Assembly (NCBI GenBank): GCA_050246795.1
Contig: JBFWVJ010000001.1
Span: 62,001-126,000 of the forward strand
DNA: 64,000 nucleotides
Reading direction: 5' to 3'
Origin: JBFWVJ01 sp050246795
GTDB lineage: Bacteria > Patescibacteriota > Gracilibacteria > JAUYGZ01
The translations under genes were made by a program, and so were the position numbers. The notes under the pieces were generated by a model that did not search any database, was not told the origin of the DNA, and saw only the letters and a list, made by a program, of their open reading frames with translations. Each line of letters begins with the position of its first letter. Position 1 is the first letter of the stretch. This document shows, in pieces, positions 39,201 through 54,200 of the stretch.

Positions 39201-42200
39201 GAGAGTTGAGGGGGGCTGCTGAACTTCCTCCCGAAGAATCTTTAGGGGTCGTTGAGCTCGGTCCTGCTGGTTCCGCAGATGTTGAACTTCTTCCCGAAGG
39301 AGAGGTTGAGAATGATGCATTTGTTCCTCCCTCTTTCGAGCCAGAGGTTCCAGTTGAGCTGGAAGTCGACCGCTCGGAAATTTTTGAAGAAGTCCTTCAG
39401 GAACTCTTCGGCGAAAACATCGGAGAGTATCGTCTTTCCTTTGTCACGCTGTCTGATGATCTGGTCGAAATACGCTTCATGGATACTCAGTCCAATCAAC
39501 TGGTGTTTTCATTCGTGATCGACCTTTCTGTTTTAGAAGAATCGTTGATCCAACCCCCAAACGAATCATCAAGCGATCTGCAATCTTTCTGGAAAAACTT
39601 CTTCTATCGACAGGTCTTCGCGCAGGCGATGGTGGAGGGAGCGCAGGCCGTAGATGCTGAGCAAAGAGCTGAGTTGATCGAGGAAATCCGGCAGGGATTG
39701 GTACGGGTCCGACTCGATGAGGCTATCCCTCGATTAGAAAGTTCCGAGGGCAAAGTGTTTTCTCGCACTGGGACTGGATCAGAATTCATCGTTGAAAATG
39801 TGCTCTACCTGTCCAACACCAATGATGGGGCTGGAGTGTACATTTGTGCTGATGATCAGGTCGCCTCGGTCGAGGACGTGAATGATGATTGTGAAAGCCG
39901 TTTGGTTTTTTCCCGGGATGACATTCGCTATGAGGTCCGAAAAAATGGATTTTTTGTGCAGCTTGTTTCTGCAGAGGGTGAGGTGTTGGCCGATGACTTC
40001 GAAACTGCCACGCAGTATCGTGTCGCCGGACCAGGACAGATGGGTGTGGGGATTTTTGGTTTTCAGAATGATGAATGGACGACCCTTGAACCCTTTCAAG
40101 AAATTCGTGATGACTTGATCCGTACTTTTTCCGTGAGTAAAAGTATCGACCCGGATGCACCTCTCGTTTATGAGACGGATGATGAATTTTTCCAGGGAGA
40201 ATTGGATGCGAGCGCGCTAGCTACCGCGGGGGCCTTGATGAGCGATGCCGAACTTGAGCAAAAGGATAGTGAAGGATGGATAGCCCCGCAACAAGCGCGT
40301 AAAGCTGAAGAATTGGAGCCTTTGAAGTTTGAGCAGCAGGGATTTTTCCGCTCCTTGTTTGTTTCACCGCGCCCTGTTTTTGAAGATGAACGATTGCAGA
40401 GGGCCTTCGATGGGTTGGCTGGAGAAGATGCTGAGCTCTTTGATGAATTGATCAGAACTCCCGTCCGAGGAGTAAAGTTGCCGGAGGTCGTTTCACTGCC
40501 GCAAGATAATCGGCTGGTGGCCCGACTCAAAAAAGATTTTCAGCAAGGTGTTCAGTATCAGGGAGCAGGTATGGAAATGGTTCTGCGACCGGGTTGGGAA
40601 GGGATCTTCCAGCCTCAATATCTGAACGGACTGTTGCAGTATGTGAACACGACGAACAACAATGAAATCGTGTCCACCATGTACGACCCAGAACTGAAGC
40701 GTCATAAAGAATGGATCACGGTGATGCAGCGTCCAGAGAGTGGATTGTCTTACCGGTGGGAGTTGGTCAATGCTCAGCAGTATTCTGTCGCCCGCCAGAC
40801 GAACGGTGATTTTTTGGTGGATTTTCAGGATGGCGCTCCTGGGTCATTCCGCATTAAGAAGCCCTATTTTATCGACGGAAATGGTGATCGTCAGGAGGAG
40901 GGGTTTTCGTGGGATTACGCAGACGGAGAGTTTATTCTCCATTTTGAGAAAATGGAAAATGTCGTTTTCCCGATCGCCATCGATCCTTCGGTGGAGCTCA
41001 ACGATGGAGATACGAGTCTCTCGGTCGGGGATGATTTGAGCTCAGCTTTGATTGATTTCCCAACGGGGAATACGGCCGCTTATACCTGGAGCTATGATGA
41101 TGGTTCCGCGAAGACTCTGATGTCCCTCAATGTTCCTTACAACACCGGAACGATACTGGATTTTAGTGGGAATTCCCATTTTGTGGGCTTGAGTGGTTCT
41201 GCGAGCTATACGGCGTCTGGAAAAGTAGGAGGAGCTATGACATTTTCTAATTCTGGTTTTAACGAGAGTGTTTCGGCACAGACACTTTTTAGTCCTTCAG
41301 AAGGAACTGTTGAATTGTGGATGCGGCCGACAGGTACTGCCGTTACCGGATCAGTTGCTTATGATTTGGCAGTGGTGACTTCTACGGAGGGTGGCACAGC
41401 ATTTGGTATTTCTCGGGGGGTTGGCGCTGGGAGCCTGGATCGTATTTGGTTTTGGAATAATGATGGGAGTCATGATGAGATTGGTATCACTTATACAGTG
41501 GATGAATGGGTTCATGTTGCCTGGGTCCATGATGGGGGGACATTGTATGCCTACAAAAATGGCGCATTGGCGACTTCAACGACTTCTGGTGATACTCTAA
41601 ATCTCAATGACCCCTTTCAATTTGGAGGCTTTGGGAATAGTTTTTACAATTTTACCGGTGATATTGACGAATTCCGTGTCTACCCAAGAGCTCTGAGCGC
41701 TCAGCAAATTGCTCAGAATTATGCCGATGGAAACTCAGGACTTGGAGGACCGACACAGATTCTCTCTCAGGAAACAGTAGCAGGAGAAGTCTGGGATCTC
41801 GATGTCACAGCGATTCTGAATTCTACTGGTGCAGTTGGTTCGACCTACAATTCTGGAAACACGGTGACGATTCAGGCGATTGATGTGGAAATCAACAGTG
41901 GCAATTCGACCTTGGCGGCGGGAAATGATCTCACATCGAGTGTTACAGGGGTTACCGGTGGAGACCTTGTTTCCTACAGTTGGCAGTATACGCCGAGTGG
42001 GGGTTCAGCCACCAACTTCACCATCGTCAATTTGCCGATGGATGAAGAGAGTGATGGGCTGACGGATGTGAGTGGAGAGAGCAATGATGGCACGGCCAAT
42101 GGTGATCTGGCGTATACGACTTCTGGCTGTTTGATCGGCGGCTGTGTGACTTTCGATGGCACTGGCGATTATATTGATATTGGTGATATCGGGAGCACTG

Positions 42201-45200
42201 GACCTGCGACGGTGGTGATGTGGTTGAACACTAATACGTTTACCGGTGATCGTCGTCTGATCGGTCAGCTGAGTGGGGCGAGCAGTCAGGCCGGGGCGCT
42301 GCGAATTGATTCAACGCAGATAGAAAGCTGGGATGGCTCTGCCTGGGAAGTTTTAGTTTCTTCTGCGCTAGTGTCGCAGATTGGTATTAATAGTTGGTTT
42401 CAGCTGGCAGTCGTCTACGAAGGTGGGAATGCCACTGCGTATATCAATGGTGTTCCTCAAAATACTACGACGACCAACTTTGATTTCAATGGAGTCTCGA
42501 TGGGAATAGGCTCACTTTTCATCGGAAGTCTTGGGGCCTACTTTGATGGAGAAATGGATGACTTTCAGATTTATTCCCAGGCTCTTACCGCTGACCAGAT
42601 CCGTACCCTGTGCGCGACAGCTGATGCTGGAGGAGATAGTAGTTGTATCAATGGGGTAGCCAGTAGTGGAGGATCTCCGGGGACGGTGACGATTGATGAG
42701 ACCCAGTTGGCTCTGGGTGATGCTTGGGGCTTGACGGTGACGCCGGTGACGACTTCCAATGGGTCGGTGGGCGCAAGTGCGAGCGCCGGCTACACGGTAA
42801 CGATTTTGGGTGAATTGGAATCGGGTGATGTGGCGATTAGCAATGCAGTGAGTGGCAATATCGGCGTCGATCAGAATGTCGAAGCGACCTTTACCAAGCC
42901 GAGTCCTTGGACAGGGACACTGGGGTATCGCTGGCAGGTGGATAGCGGAAGTGGCTATGATGATTTTGCGTCCCTCAATCTTCCCGGTGATAGTTCCGTG
43001 ACTGATATTAGTGGAGAGGGGACAAATGGGACACTGGCAAATGGGGCTGCGTTTACCACTTCAGGATGTCAGATCGGTGGATGTTTTAGTTTTGACGGAA
43101 CCGATGATTATATCAATGTTCCAAGTGGGTTTACGAATACGGTTCAGGGTGATGACACTCATACCGTGAGCATATGGTTTAAGGCTGATGATTTTGGAAG
43201 TCCTGGGGATGTGCTCTACGATGCCTATGGCTTAGGTGCTACAGACTTCTGGTTGGAGTACAATACGACAGTTGGTTTTTATTGGGCTGTTGGAGGATCT
43301 TACAGAACCTATACTGGAATGACGCTCAGCACAGGGACTTGGTACAACGTTACTGTTGTAAAAACCGGAGCTGGAAATAGTGGAGACCTCTACCTCAATG
43401 GTGTCTTGCAATCATCATTTAGTGGTAGCTTAGGCAATACTCCAAATTCAAATAGTGATTTGTATTTTGGTCGATATCGCAATGCTGGATACTATGTTGA
43501 TGGAAACCTTGATGAAATAAAATTTTTCAATCGGTCTCTGTCTGCAGAGCAAGTTTTGCAGCTTTACAATGATGGAGTCAATTCAGATGCTACTCTTCGT
43601 ACTGGTGGGCCAACTCAAATTTCTTATAGCGATCATGCCAGTGGAGAAGACTGGAAGCTTTTCAATTATGAGATCACTTCAGCTGGGGATGTCGGTCCGG
43701 CTATCGAAGCCACCAATTCTCCGGTGACGATTACCACTCCGACCGTCGACGTGGTAGCGGGATCGAATACCGGTACATCGAGTGACATTGATTTGGCCTT
43801 CACTTGTACGGCGAGTGATAGCACCAGTCGAACGATCGAGATGACCTACGATGTTGATGCGGATGCGAGCTATGATCACTCAATGACCATTACTTCGGTT
43901 CCAAGTGGAGTGACGATTGACATCCAATCCGACAAGACGGTGCTTTCGAATGTTCCATGTTCTTCGGGAACCTCAAATAACACTGTGACCTGGGCCAGCG
44001 ATCAGGATGGGGTCGGAGTGTTTGCGACCCAGACGATTCGAGTGCGTTACAGTTTGGTGGACATCACGGATTCTGCTCAATCGGATAACACGAGCACTTC
44101 CTTTAATGTTAGTAATTCCATTTCTTTCACCGTCAATAGCGGTACTGCTACGCTCGACATCGAAAATGATCTGACGACCAGTGCGTCAGGTTTAGGCAGT
44201 GGAATTATTGCCGGCTATCAGTGGCAGGTGGATTCCGGTTCCGGATTTACTCCGATGATGATGCTCAATATGCCGATGGATGAGGAGAGTGATGGGGTGG
44301 AAGACCTGAGTGGAAATAATTATGACGGCACTCTTGCTGGCGCCGGTGTTTACACTTCTTCCGGAAAGGTCGGTGGGGCAATGAGCTTCAGTGGAACGGA
44401 TAGTCAGGTCACTGTAGCAGATAATGCGCTCGACACACTGTTTGATCGGGATGACAGCTTCACGATTTCTGCTTGGGTGAAGTCATCGGCTGGTTCCTAT
44501 CAATGGATTGTTAGTAAGATCACGACCGGTAATGTCGGATTTAACTTTTACATGGAAACGGGTGGGCAGCTTGCGCTTTCATTGGTCGCCAATGGGAGTA
44601 CTTATTCCGCTCGTAGAGGAGCTACCTCGGTACGAGATAATACCTGGCATCATGTGGTCGGGACTTATGATGGTTCTGGAAGGGTGGCTGGAATACGCTT
44701 GTATGTTGATGGAGTGGAGCAGACCTATACCACAATAGGGTCTGACAATCTCGGTCTGTTTTCCATTAGTAATACGCAAAACTTAGAGATTGGTGGTCGA
44801 TCATTTAATGATTTTCACTACAATGGCTCGATCGATGAAGTGCAGATTTATCCACGTGTGCTCACACAGGAGCAAATCACACATCTCTATAATGATGGTG
44901 CAGCTGGTGTGGCTGGGCCTCGCACCTGGGATGAGCTAGAGCTCGATTTTGGCAGTACGTATGACCTCGACTTGTTCCCGATTGATACAGCGGGTGTGGT
45001 CTACTCAGCCATTCTGGATGCCAATAAAGATCCTGATAATGGGGTGGAAATTACCGACTCGACCTTCACGGGCACTGATGTCTGTCTGAATGCCGGTTCA
45101 CAGCACAGCAGCTGTAGCTCACCGGATTCAGCGGCTGATTTGGAAGATGATACCTATTCTTATGCGGCAGGAATTACCGGCGCGCAAAAAGGGATTCGTC

Positions 45201-48200
45201 ACTGGGTGGTGGATGAGGATGGAGCCGGTGGCGGAGTGGCTGAGGACTATGCTTCTGTAGTGATGCCATTTAATATACGCCAGTCTCAGTATGATTTCAG
45301 TGGGGGAGACCATCACGGAATCCTGAGAGGAGCTAAGACGCTCAGTTCGGCGAGCTGTAAGGTGGGAAGATGTGTCGACCTATCGGGCACGGGAGATCGA
45401 GTGGAGATCAATGACTTCGATGAAACGGGTGATAGTGGCTCAGAACTCACGGTGATGGCCTGGGTGAAGTGGTCTGGAGGAAGTGAAATGCATGTGGTGT
45501 CCCATTATGACTATGGCAATACCCAGTCATCTTGGGCGATTGGAGCACACCCAAGCGCCACTACCAAAATGAGAGTCATTGCGGTCAATGATGGATCTTA
45601 TACGGCCAATAATGGAACGTTGGATTTCTATAGTTCGGTCACAGCTTGGGATAATACCTGGCACCATGTGGCCTTCACCTTTGACCATGGGCTCTTGAAG
45701 CTCTACATCGATGGAGTGCGAGATACCAGTGTGACCAAGGCTTCCAATGGCCCTTTCCCGGCACTGCATAATTCAACAGCGAAGATTGCGGTGGGAGGCA
45801 TGTACAATAATGGTTCTTTTTCTAATGAATCAAATGGACTCGTGGACGAAGTGATGATTTTCCCTCGCGTTTTGAGTGCGGAGCAAATTGCTCAAATTTA
45901 CTCGACATCAAACGCCGGTAGTTTTGGTCTCCAGACCATCTTGGCGGAGGAATATACTTCGGCAGCTAATATCTGGAGTCTCCCATCATCTATCACCAAA
46001 ATTACTGACTCAGGTATCCTCGGTGATTCAGTTGTGTCTTCAAATACCATTACGGTGAGTGATGATTTTGCCAGCAGTGGAGCCGTCTGTCTCGGTGCCG
46101 GATCTGCTCCGGGAAGCTGTCCTTCTGCGACCACAACCCTCAATGTGGGTCAGGCGCTGACCACCAAGATCGATAATCTTCCGGCTGGCAGTAGTGGGGC
46201 ATATCGATGGGCAAAAAACTCGAGCAATGCGGCGGCCATAAATATTCCTTTCAATAAAGGGCAGACTCAGTATGACTTCAGTGGAAATGCTCAGGACGGG
46301 ACAGTCACGGGAGGTGCTGGGTATGTTACCGTTGGAAAGGTGGGAGGGGCGCTAGAATTCGATGGAGTGAGTGGATATGTGAATCGAACGTTGTCGACCA
46401 ATTATTCTAATGAAGGGACGATCAGCGTTTGGTTTAAGCCGGACGCGGTCAATGTGAACCAGTATTTGGTATGGTATGGAGTCGCGACTGCTGGACAATC
46501 AAGGTCGATGTACTTGAATTCTTCAGGCCAGCTCCAATTTATCGGATGGAGTGGTGATTTAAATGGGATTCGTCCTTCTAGCTCGGTCAGTACCTTTAGT
46601 GCTGGACAGTGGTATCATCTCGCTTATACATGGAAAGGTGAAGACGGCGTTGTTGTTTATGTGAATGGCGCTGAAGCCTATACAAGTCCAACGGCCAAGG
46701 CGAGAGCGACACTGGCTCTCAATCCTATAACGACTCAAAATCTATATATAGGTCGAGAGGTTACGGTATCAAGTAACTACTTCCGGGGAACAATGGATGA
46801 ATTCCAAATGTACGGTAGTGCGTTGAACGCCGGCCAGATTGCCGCGATGTGTAATGCTGGTGATAGTGATGGAGATTGTAGTGATGGGATTGATGCTGGT
46901 CAGGGGATATCTGGGCCTCTCCAGATCGTGGACGGTGATTATTTATTTGGAGATGTATGGTCTTTAGAAAGTCTGACTCGCTTGAGCTCCGGAGGGGTGA
47001 TCGCGGGATCCAAAACTTCTGCCAATACCATCACCATCGCGGACGACTTTGATACCGCCGGCTTGGTGTGTCTCGGCGCGCCTAGTGCTCCTGGGTCTTG
47101 TGCTGGCGCTACTAACGATACGGCGGACTATGATCTCGCTGAGGACATTGAATCCCGAGTGGAGAATCTGACAGTGGGTGATACCGCAGCCTATAAATGG
47201 AAGATCAATGGAACGGATGTAATGCGCTTGAATATTCCGTTCAATGTGGGAACGCTGCAGAATTTTGGATCGTTGACGATTACGCCGGTTGATTATAGAG
47301 GGGCATACATCGTGGAAGACTGTCAGGTGGGTGCTTGTTTGTCGTTGACGGGAGCTGATTCCAAGAATTTGGGAGATTTGAGTTTGGTTGACGGCTTGGA
47401 AGACTTCACGATCGCTGCTTGGGTCAATCCGGATATTCTAACCGGACAATGGTCTCGTCTTGCTTCTGAAGAACTCGTTTATTTTGTCGGACGTTATGAC
47501 GCGAATGTCGCTTTTTACCTGGGAAGTGGTTCGGCTTGGAATACGTCGGCGACTTCTGGACTCGGTACCCTCACGGCAGGACAGTGGCAGCATGTCGTCT
47601 GGCAAAAACAGGGTACTACGGCGCGTACTTATATTAATGGAGTGCTGGGAGGTACGACTACGGCACCGGCAACGGTGGGAACGACTTCTCGTCCGAACTG
47701 TTTGGGGGCCTATGAAAGCACCGTCGGCGGGCCATGTGACGAGGGGCAGTTCTGGGCAGGGGATATGGATGAGCTGCAGGTTTATCCTCGTGCTCTGAGC
47801 CTTGCTCAGATCCAGGCGATCTGTGCAGCTGGAGACGCGGCTGGAGATGGTGATTGTACCAATGGAGTGGCGCAGGGAGGAGGGGAAGCGGGACCACAGA
47901 CCATCGTGTATCAAGAGTTGGAAGCAGGAGATGTGGTCACTTTGCCGGGATCTGTTCAGCATATCACTGATGCTGGTACGGTGGGCGATGATCGTCCTTC
48001 CGAAAACCAGGTTACCGTGGTGGATAGCTTTAGTCTTAACGCGGATGTTTGTATTGGAAAGGGCATTGATATTGTTTCTATTCCCGGCGATTGTACGAGT
48101 CCGGTGGAGGAGAGTGATCTCACCCCCGCGGACAATGAAGTCGGAGTGAAAGTGGATAACGCTCCTGGAACGGTCAGCCTCGTCAATCGATGGCAGCGTG

Positions 48201-51200
48201 CTTCCGGTGAAAAGATGACGGTGCTCCAGGTGCCATTTGATAATCACACCGCTGGATTTATTCAGGATTTGAGCGGCAATAATCTCGATATGATACCGGT
48301 CAACGGAGCTGCTTACACCGATACGGGGTGTTTGTATGGGGGGTGTTACAGTTTCGATGGGACCAATGATCATGTGTTCACGGCCAACATGACCACGCCT
48401 CTGAGAAACGATAACTCGATCACGATGGCGCTTTGGTTTAAGGCAAATGGAGCGGGGGTGTTGGTCACTGAGCTTGGAAGCCAGGCGGTGAATAGCGGAT
48501 CTGGTCATGCTTCTTGGATCGAGGTGAATGCTTCAGGTGAGGTTCGAGTCCGAGTATGGAATTTGACCAGCATTTTAGTTGGTACCATTTCTGGTTTCCC
48601 AGATGGGAACTGGCACCATGTTGTCCTTCGATTCGATGATCTGACGAATAGTCTCAATGGATATTTAGATGGGGTTAAATCAGGTACTACGATCAGCGGA
48701 AACCGCAGCGTATTCGCGGCTCAATACTTTGGTTTGGGAGTGACGGACACGACTAATATGGGGACTTCGGCTTATTTCAATGGGTTGATGGATGAGTTCA
48801 TCATCAGTCATGAAGTCTGGAGCGATGACCAGATTACCAAGCTCTACAATGATGGAGCGAATGGACGACCTTCTCTCAGCATCATTAGCCGAGATGAAAC
48901 CCATCTGGGAGATGTGTGGCAGCCAACGGTTCAGGCGATTACCACCACGACGGGTCGAATAGGTGGAGTTATTCAGTCCTCAAATACCTATACGGTCACC
49001 GGAGAGGTCAGCGCGGGAGATTTTGAGATCGGCAATGCGGTTTTCAATAATCCGAACTATGAAATCGCCGAAGATGTGACCATCGACTCTGATTTCACGG
49101 GATCCCTCACGAACTCTTCCGTGGCTTATCAGTGGACGGTGGATGGTTTGCCATTCGCAGTCTTAAATCTTCCGGGAGACGTAGAGGCAACGGACATCAG
49201 CGGAAATGCTTTGGATGTGGTGCTGCAGGAGGGGGTGGGGGTGATCAGTTCGGACCACAATGGATATGCTTACAATTTCAATGCCAACAGCGGGTATGTG
49301 AATGTTGCGAATAACGTGGTGCTCAACCCAGCTTCGACTTTGACCGTGTCGGCATGGGTGAAGGGAACCAGTGTCGGCACCAGTGAGACCATTGTTGCCA
49401 ATTCGACCGGATGTGCTAGTAGCGGATACTTGCTCTGGCTCAATCAAAATAATGTCGGTGTGGGACGTCCGAGTTTCTATGTTGGGAATGGTCCTTGGCT
49501 TGATGCTCCAGGGAATATAGTCGTGAGTAACGGCAGCTGGCACCATGTGGTGGGGACTTATGATGGCAATACGGTCCGGTTGTTTGTTGATGGCGTCTTG
49601 GTCGCGAGCGACTCGAGTGGACGTACCGGCGAAAGCTTGGCTTCGAGTAATCCTCTCCAAATAGGGGAAAGCACCTATTGTGGAAATCCCTACGGAGGAC
49701 TCATCGATGACCTCCAGGTGTTTGATACGGCCCTCGCTGAGCCGATGATCGCCAAGATGTATAGTTCTGGAATCAGCGGGCCGGCGAATGTGCGCGGTTC
49801 GTTGGTGGAGATCGCGCCTCAAACTCATAGCATCGGTGAAGAATGGGATTTGGTGGGCTACGAGGTTTCTGGTGAGGGATACCTGAGCCCGTCCTTCCAG
49901 GCCGATCAGGCCCCTGTCGATATCGTCGCGGCCGCTACCACGGTTTTGGATTTTAATCCTGACACACCGAGTTCACCCTATCGAGTCAACGATCAGATTA
50001 CCTTCACCTGTACAAACGCCGATAGTTCGCCTCGAGACATTTATCTGTATTATCGAACCGATGGATTAGCCCCGACCGTGAGCGATACGCAAGCGACCGT
50101 GGTTTCCGCGAGTTCGGGTGGCAACAGCCTCTTGGTTTTTAACAATACCATCTACGACGTGCCTTGTAGTAGCGGCGGGTCGACGATTAGTTTTGAGTGG
50201 GACGTAGGAAGCGACGGGGTCGGTTTGGGAGGGGTTACTCAGAACAATGTCAGGCTCACCGCGGCTGCAGATGTGTTTGGACAGCCTTTGGACAGTACCA
50301 ATGCTTTTGATGTGGTGGGGCCGATCGTCATCACTACTTGTACTGGGCAAGATCTGTCGAGCCTAGGAGCGACGGCGAGCTCGGATATTTTGTGTAATTG
50401 CACCAGTGGCACTATAAAAGCCGATACCACAGGGCCTTCATTTACTCCTCAAAGCTACCGTTCGTTGGCACTTAATAATGCTTGTCAGCTGACACAAACG
50501 GCGACAGGGTCAGGGAATATCATTAAGACCAATCTGATCCTGACAAACTTCATGAAAATTGGAGTCAATGCGAGCATTAACGTTAACGGTTTGGGAGCTT
50601 CTGCAAATTTTAAAATTGATCCTACACAGAGTACGACCGCTACTGTCTCAGGTGCTTCTCCTTCATATGGTGGGGTGACAGCGAATGATGTTACGGCTGC
50701 CTATGGTAGCTATTCCGACCCACAATATCCAGGATCAGGAGGAAATGCCGGTCCTGCGGGAGGATATGTGAGTATCAGCACGGCGGATTTCACCCATAAT
50801 GGGACGATTGCCGCTAATGGAACTAATGTGGTTTGCGGATCTAGTACCGGTTCTGGAGGAGGGGTCAAGATCACGACGACGGGAGTGCTGAGTGGAAGCG
50901 GAACGATCTCGGCTGATTCGGGAAATTGTACCAATGGAGGAGGAGCATCAGGAGGAGGACGAATCGCGTTTTACTACACGAACGCCGGAAATATTAATCC
51001 GACCTCACCGGAGGATTTGTATACGATCAACGCCCGAGCAGCGGATGCGGATGGAAGCGGGTCACCTGGGACGATCTACGTCCAGGACAACAGCCTGGTT
51101 CCATCTACCTACGCGGACGGAGAAGGGAAGTTGATCATCAGCAATGGAAGTATTGCCAACACGAAATCGACCGACGGGACACCCGTATTGGGGACGGTGA

Positions 51201-54200
51201 ACTTGTACGAGCTGGAGATCAATCGGGCTAGAGTAACGGCGGAAACGCTGGTGGTGGAGAACACGATCACATTAACGAACGGATCAGACTTGCGCCACGA
51301 CGAGATGACGAGCTTGGGAGCGATCAAGCGACTGGTGATCAACTCACCGAACGCTGATCTGATCATCAATGATACTTCGACGATCAATGTGGTGGGACTG
51401 GGGCCGCTGCCTAACAACAAGATCGATCCTGCTCAGAGTACGACCAACGCAGTGGCAGGCGCGAGCACAGCCCATGGGGGAGTTCCTGGAAACAATGTAT
51501 CCGAAGCCTATGACAGCTACACCGATCCTCAGTATCCTGGATCAGGAGGAGGAAGTGGTGCTGGGGGAGGATATGTTTCTATCCTTGTTGATGCCTTCAA
51601 TTTAGGAGCGAGTGCCGCGATCAACGCCTCTGGACCGAATGTAGTTTGTGGATCCAGTGCTTCGGGTGGAGGGGTCAAGATCACGACGACGGGAGTGCTG
51701 AGTGGAAGCGGAACGATCTCGGCTGATTCGGGAAATTGTACCAATGGAGGAGGAGCATCAGGAGGAGGACGAATCGCGTTTTACTACACGAACGCCGGAA
51801 ATATTAATCCGACCTCACCGGAGGATTTGTATACGATCAACGCCCGAGCAGCGGATGCGGATGGAAGCGGGTCACCTGGGACGATCTACATCCAGGACAA
51901 CAGTCTGGTTCCATCTACTTATGCAGACGGAGAAGGCAGGTTGATCATCAGCAATGGAAGTATAGCTAATACAAAATCAGCCGACGGGACACCACTGTTG
52001 GGAACGGTGAACTTGTATGAGCTGGAGATCGACCGAGCGAGAGTGACGGCAGAGACACTGGTGGTGGAGAACACGATCACGATGACCAACGGATCAGACT
52101 TGCGCCACGACGAGATGACGAGCCTGGGAGCGATCAAGCGACTGGTGATCAACTCACCGAACGCTGATCTGATCATCAATGATACTTCGACGATCAATGT
52201 GAACGGAATTGGCGCTCTGACGAATGAGCAAATCAACCCAGGCACAGGGCCAGGAGAAAGCAATACCAATGCTGTTGCAGGGGCCAATCCGAGCCATGGT
52301 GGGGTGCCAACAGGCGGATCGTTGACGGACGCATATGGTGATTACCGAGATCCTCAGTACCCTGGATCTGGTGGTACAGCTGGTCCGGGCGGAGGTTATA
52401 TTTCTATTTCGGTAATGGATTTCTCCCTGGCTTCCGGAGCTCTTATTTCTGCGAACGCGACTTCTGCTCCTTGTGGATCTTCTCTTGGTTCCGGAGGTTC
52501 TATCAAAATTGTTACAAGTGGAGAGCTCACTGGTACGGGGGCCATTAGAGCGCTCGCAGGAGATTGTTCGAATGGGAGTAGTTCTTTTGGAGGAGGAAGA
52601 ATCGCCTTTTTCTATGATAGCGACCCTGCCGGAGCGGTGACGAATAATTCTCCTGAAACCATCTATAGTTTTTCTGCTCGAGGTCTTGATGCGTTTAACG
52701 CTCCCGGAACCATTTATATCGAAGATGACAATGCCAGTGGTGATGTGGATGGAGAAGGGGATCTGATCATCGATGCCGCTGGGACCAACTCGGGAAGTAC
52801 GCCTCTCATTACCGGTGAAATCGCGGGAGGAAAGGTGTCGATCAATAATCTTCGTGTGGTCAATGGGGCTAATCTCATAGTGGCGGCTCCAGGGTTGTGT
52901 GATCCGAACGTGGTTCGAATCTCTGGAACGATTACCACGACGGATGTTACTCCGGGAACGATTACCGATAATTTAAATACATCTGGTGCTGTTGTGGTCC
53001 ACTGTATGGATCGGGTTCATACATATAATAATGTCGGTGGCGCGACGGGTATTCTCAAGATCACTGGCTCTGCTCAAGATACTCTTAGTTTCACTCAGCC
53101 AGATATCGACAACTTTGTTTTCGAGAAGAAATTCACGGACACGGATCTCAGTCGTTTGGTCTTCTCGCTGTACTCAGATTTAGCGTACGATAATTCGAAT
53201 GTTGATTTCGCTGGTCAGGGGGTGACTTATGATGCCGATGCCACCAGGGTGGTGATCAATATTTCATCTCTGCCTAATCTTGGTAATGAGCATACCTTGT
53301 ATGTTCCAAATACGAATGGCAGTGGAGGAGTCTTTGTTTGTCCAGATGCGACGAATCTCGCTGAGACCGTCGTGGAGTGTGCGAATGTTGTGACTTTCAA
53401 CGCTTCTGAAGTGGATGGCCTCACTTCCAAAGCTGTCGGATCTTCACCGGCGGTAACGGTGACTTTGGTTAATGCCACTGATACTGGAGCAGGAAATACC
53501 TTCTATAAAATCGCTGGAGTGACGGATTCAGGAGGAGGGCCTTTGGATTTCAATCTCACCGCGGGTGATGTGGAGATCTCCAACGCTGTCTCAAATGAAA
53601 TTCCTGAAGACGAAGATATCGAGACTGCGATCACCGGTGATCCAGAAGACTCTACTGTGGCGTACCAGTGGTCAGTGGATTCGAACAATTTGATGGTCTT
53701 GAATATTCCTGGAGATAATCCTGCAGACAACATAGTGGAAGATCTCAGTGGAGAGGGGAATGATGGGACGCCGGTGAATAGTCCAACAATGGTTACTGGT
53801 CAAATAGGCCAATCCTTGAGCTTCAATGGATCTGATGAATATGTGAGTCTTCCTACCACGGGACTGTTGGATGGTCTCGATACGTTTACCATATCTGTAT
53901 GGGTGCGACCTGATGTGGGTTATGCGAGTGATTATCGGGCTATTTATTACGCCAGTGATGCTGGTGGAAGCAATAATATGATCCTCCAGACAGACCTCTC
54001 TTCGGGTGAGGTTCGGCTTTATATGCTCGCTACCCTTTGTCAAACCAGCGGATACGCGCTTGGTGAAGAGGAGTGGACTCATATCGTTGGGACCTATGAT
54101 GGAGAAAATCAACGGATCTATATCGATGGAGCTTTGGCTGCGACCTGTCCTTTGACGGGAATGATATCCGATGCAGGAGTCCCAAAGAATATTGGTCGAT

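Noticed and set aside
47438..48508. 356-codon minus-strand frame inside the giant gene
   Set aside because: It is antisense to clear LamG modules; composition (Ser/Arg/Ile/His) is that of a complement of Asp/Gly/Thr codons. The same holds for the other minus-strand frames from 36.3 to 64 kb.
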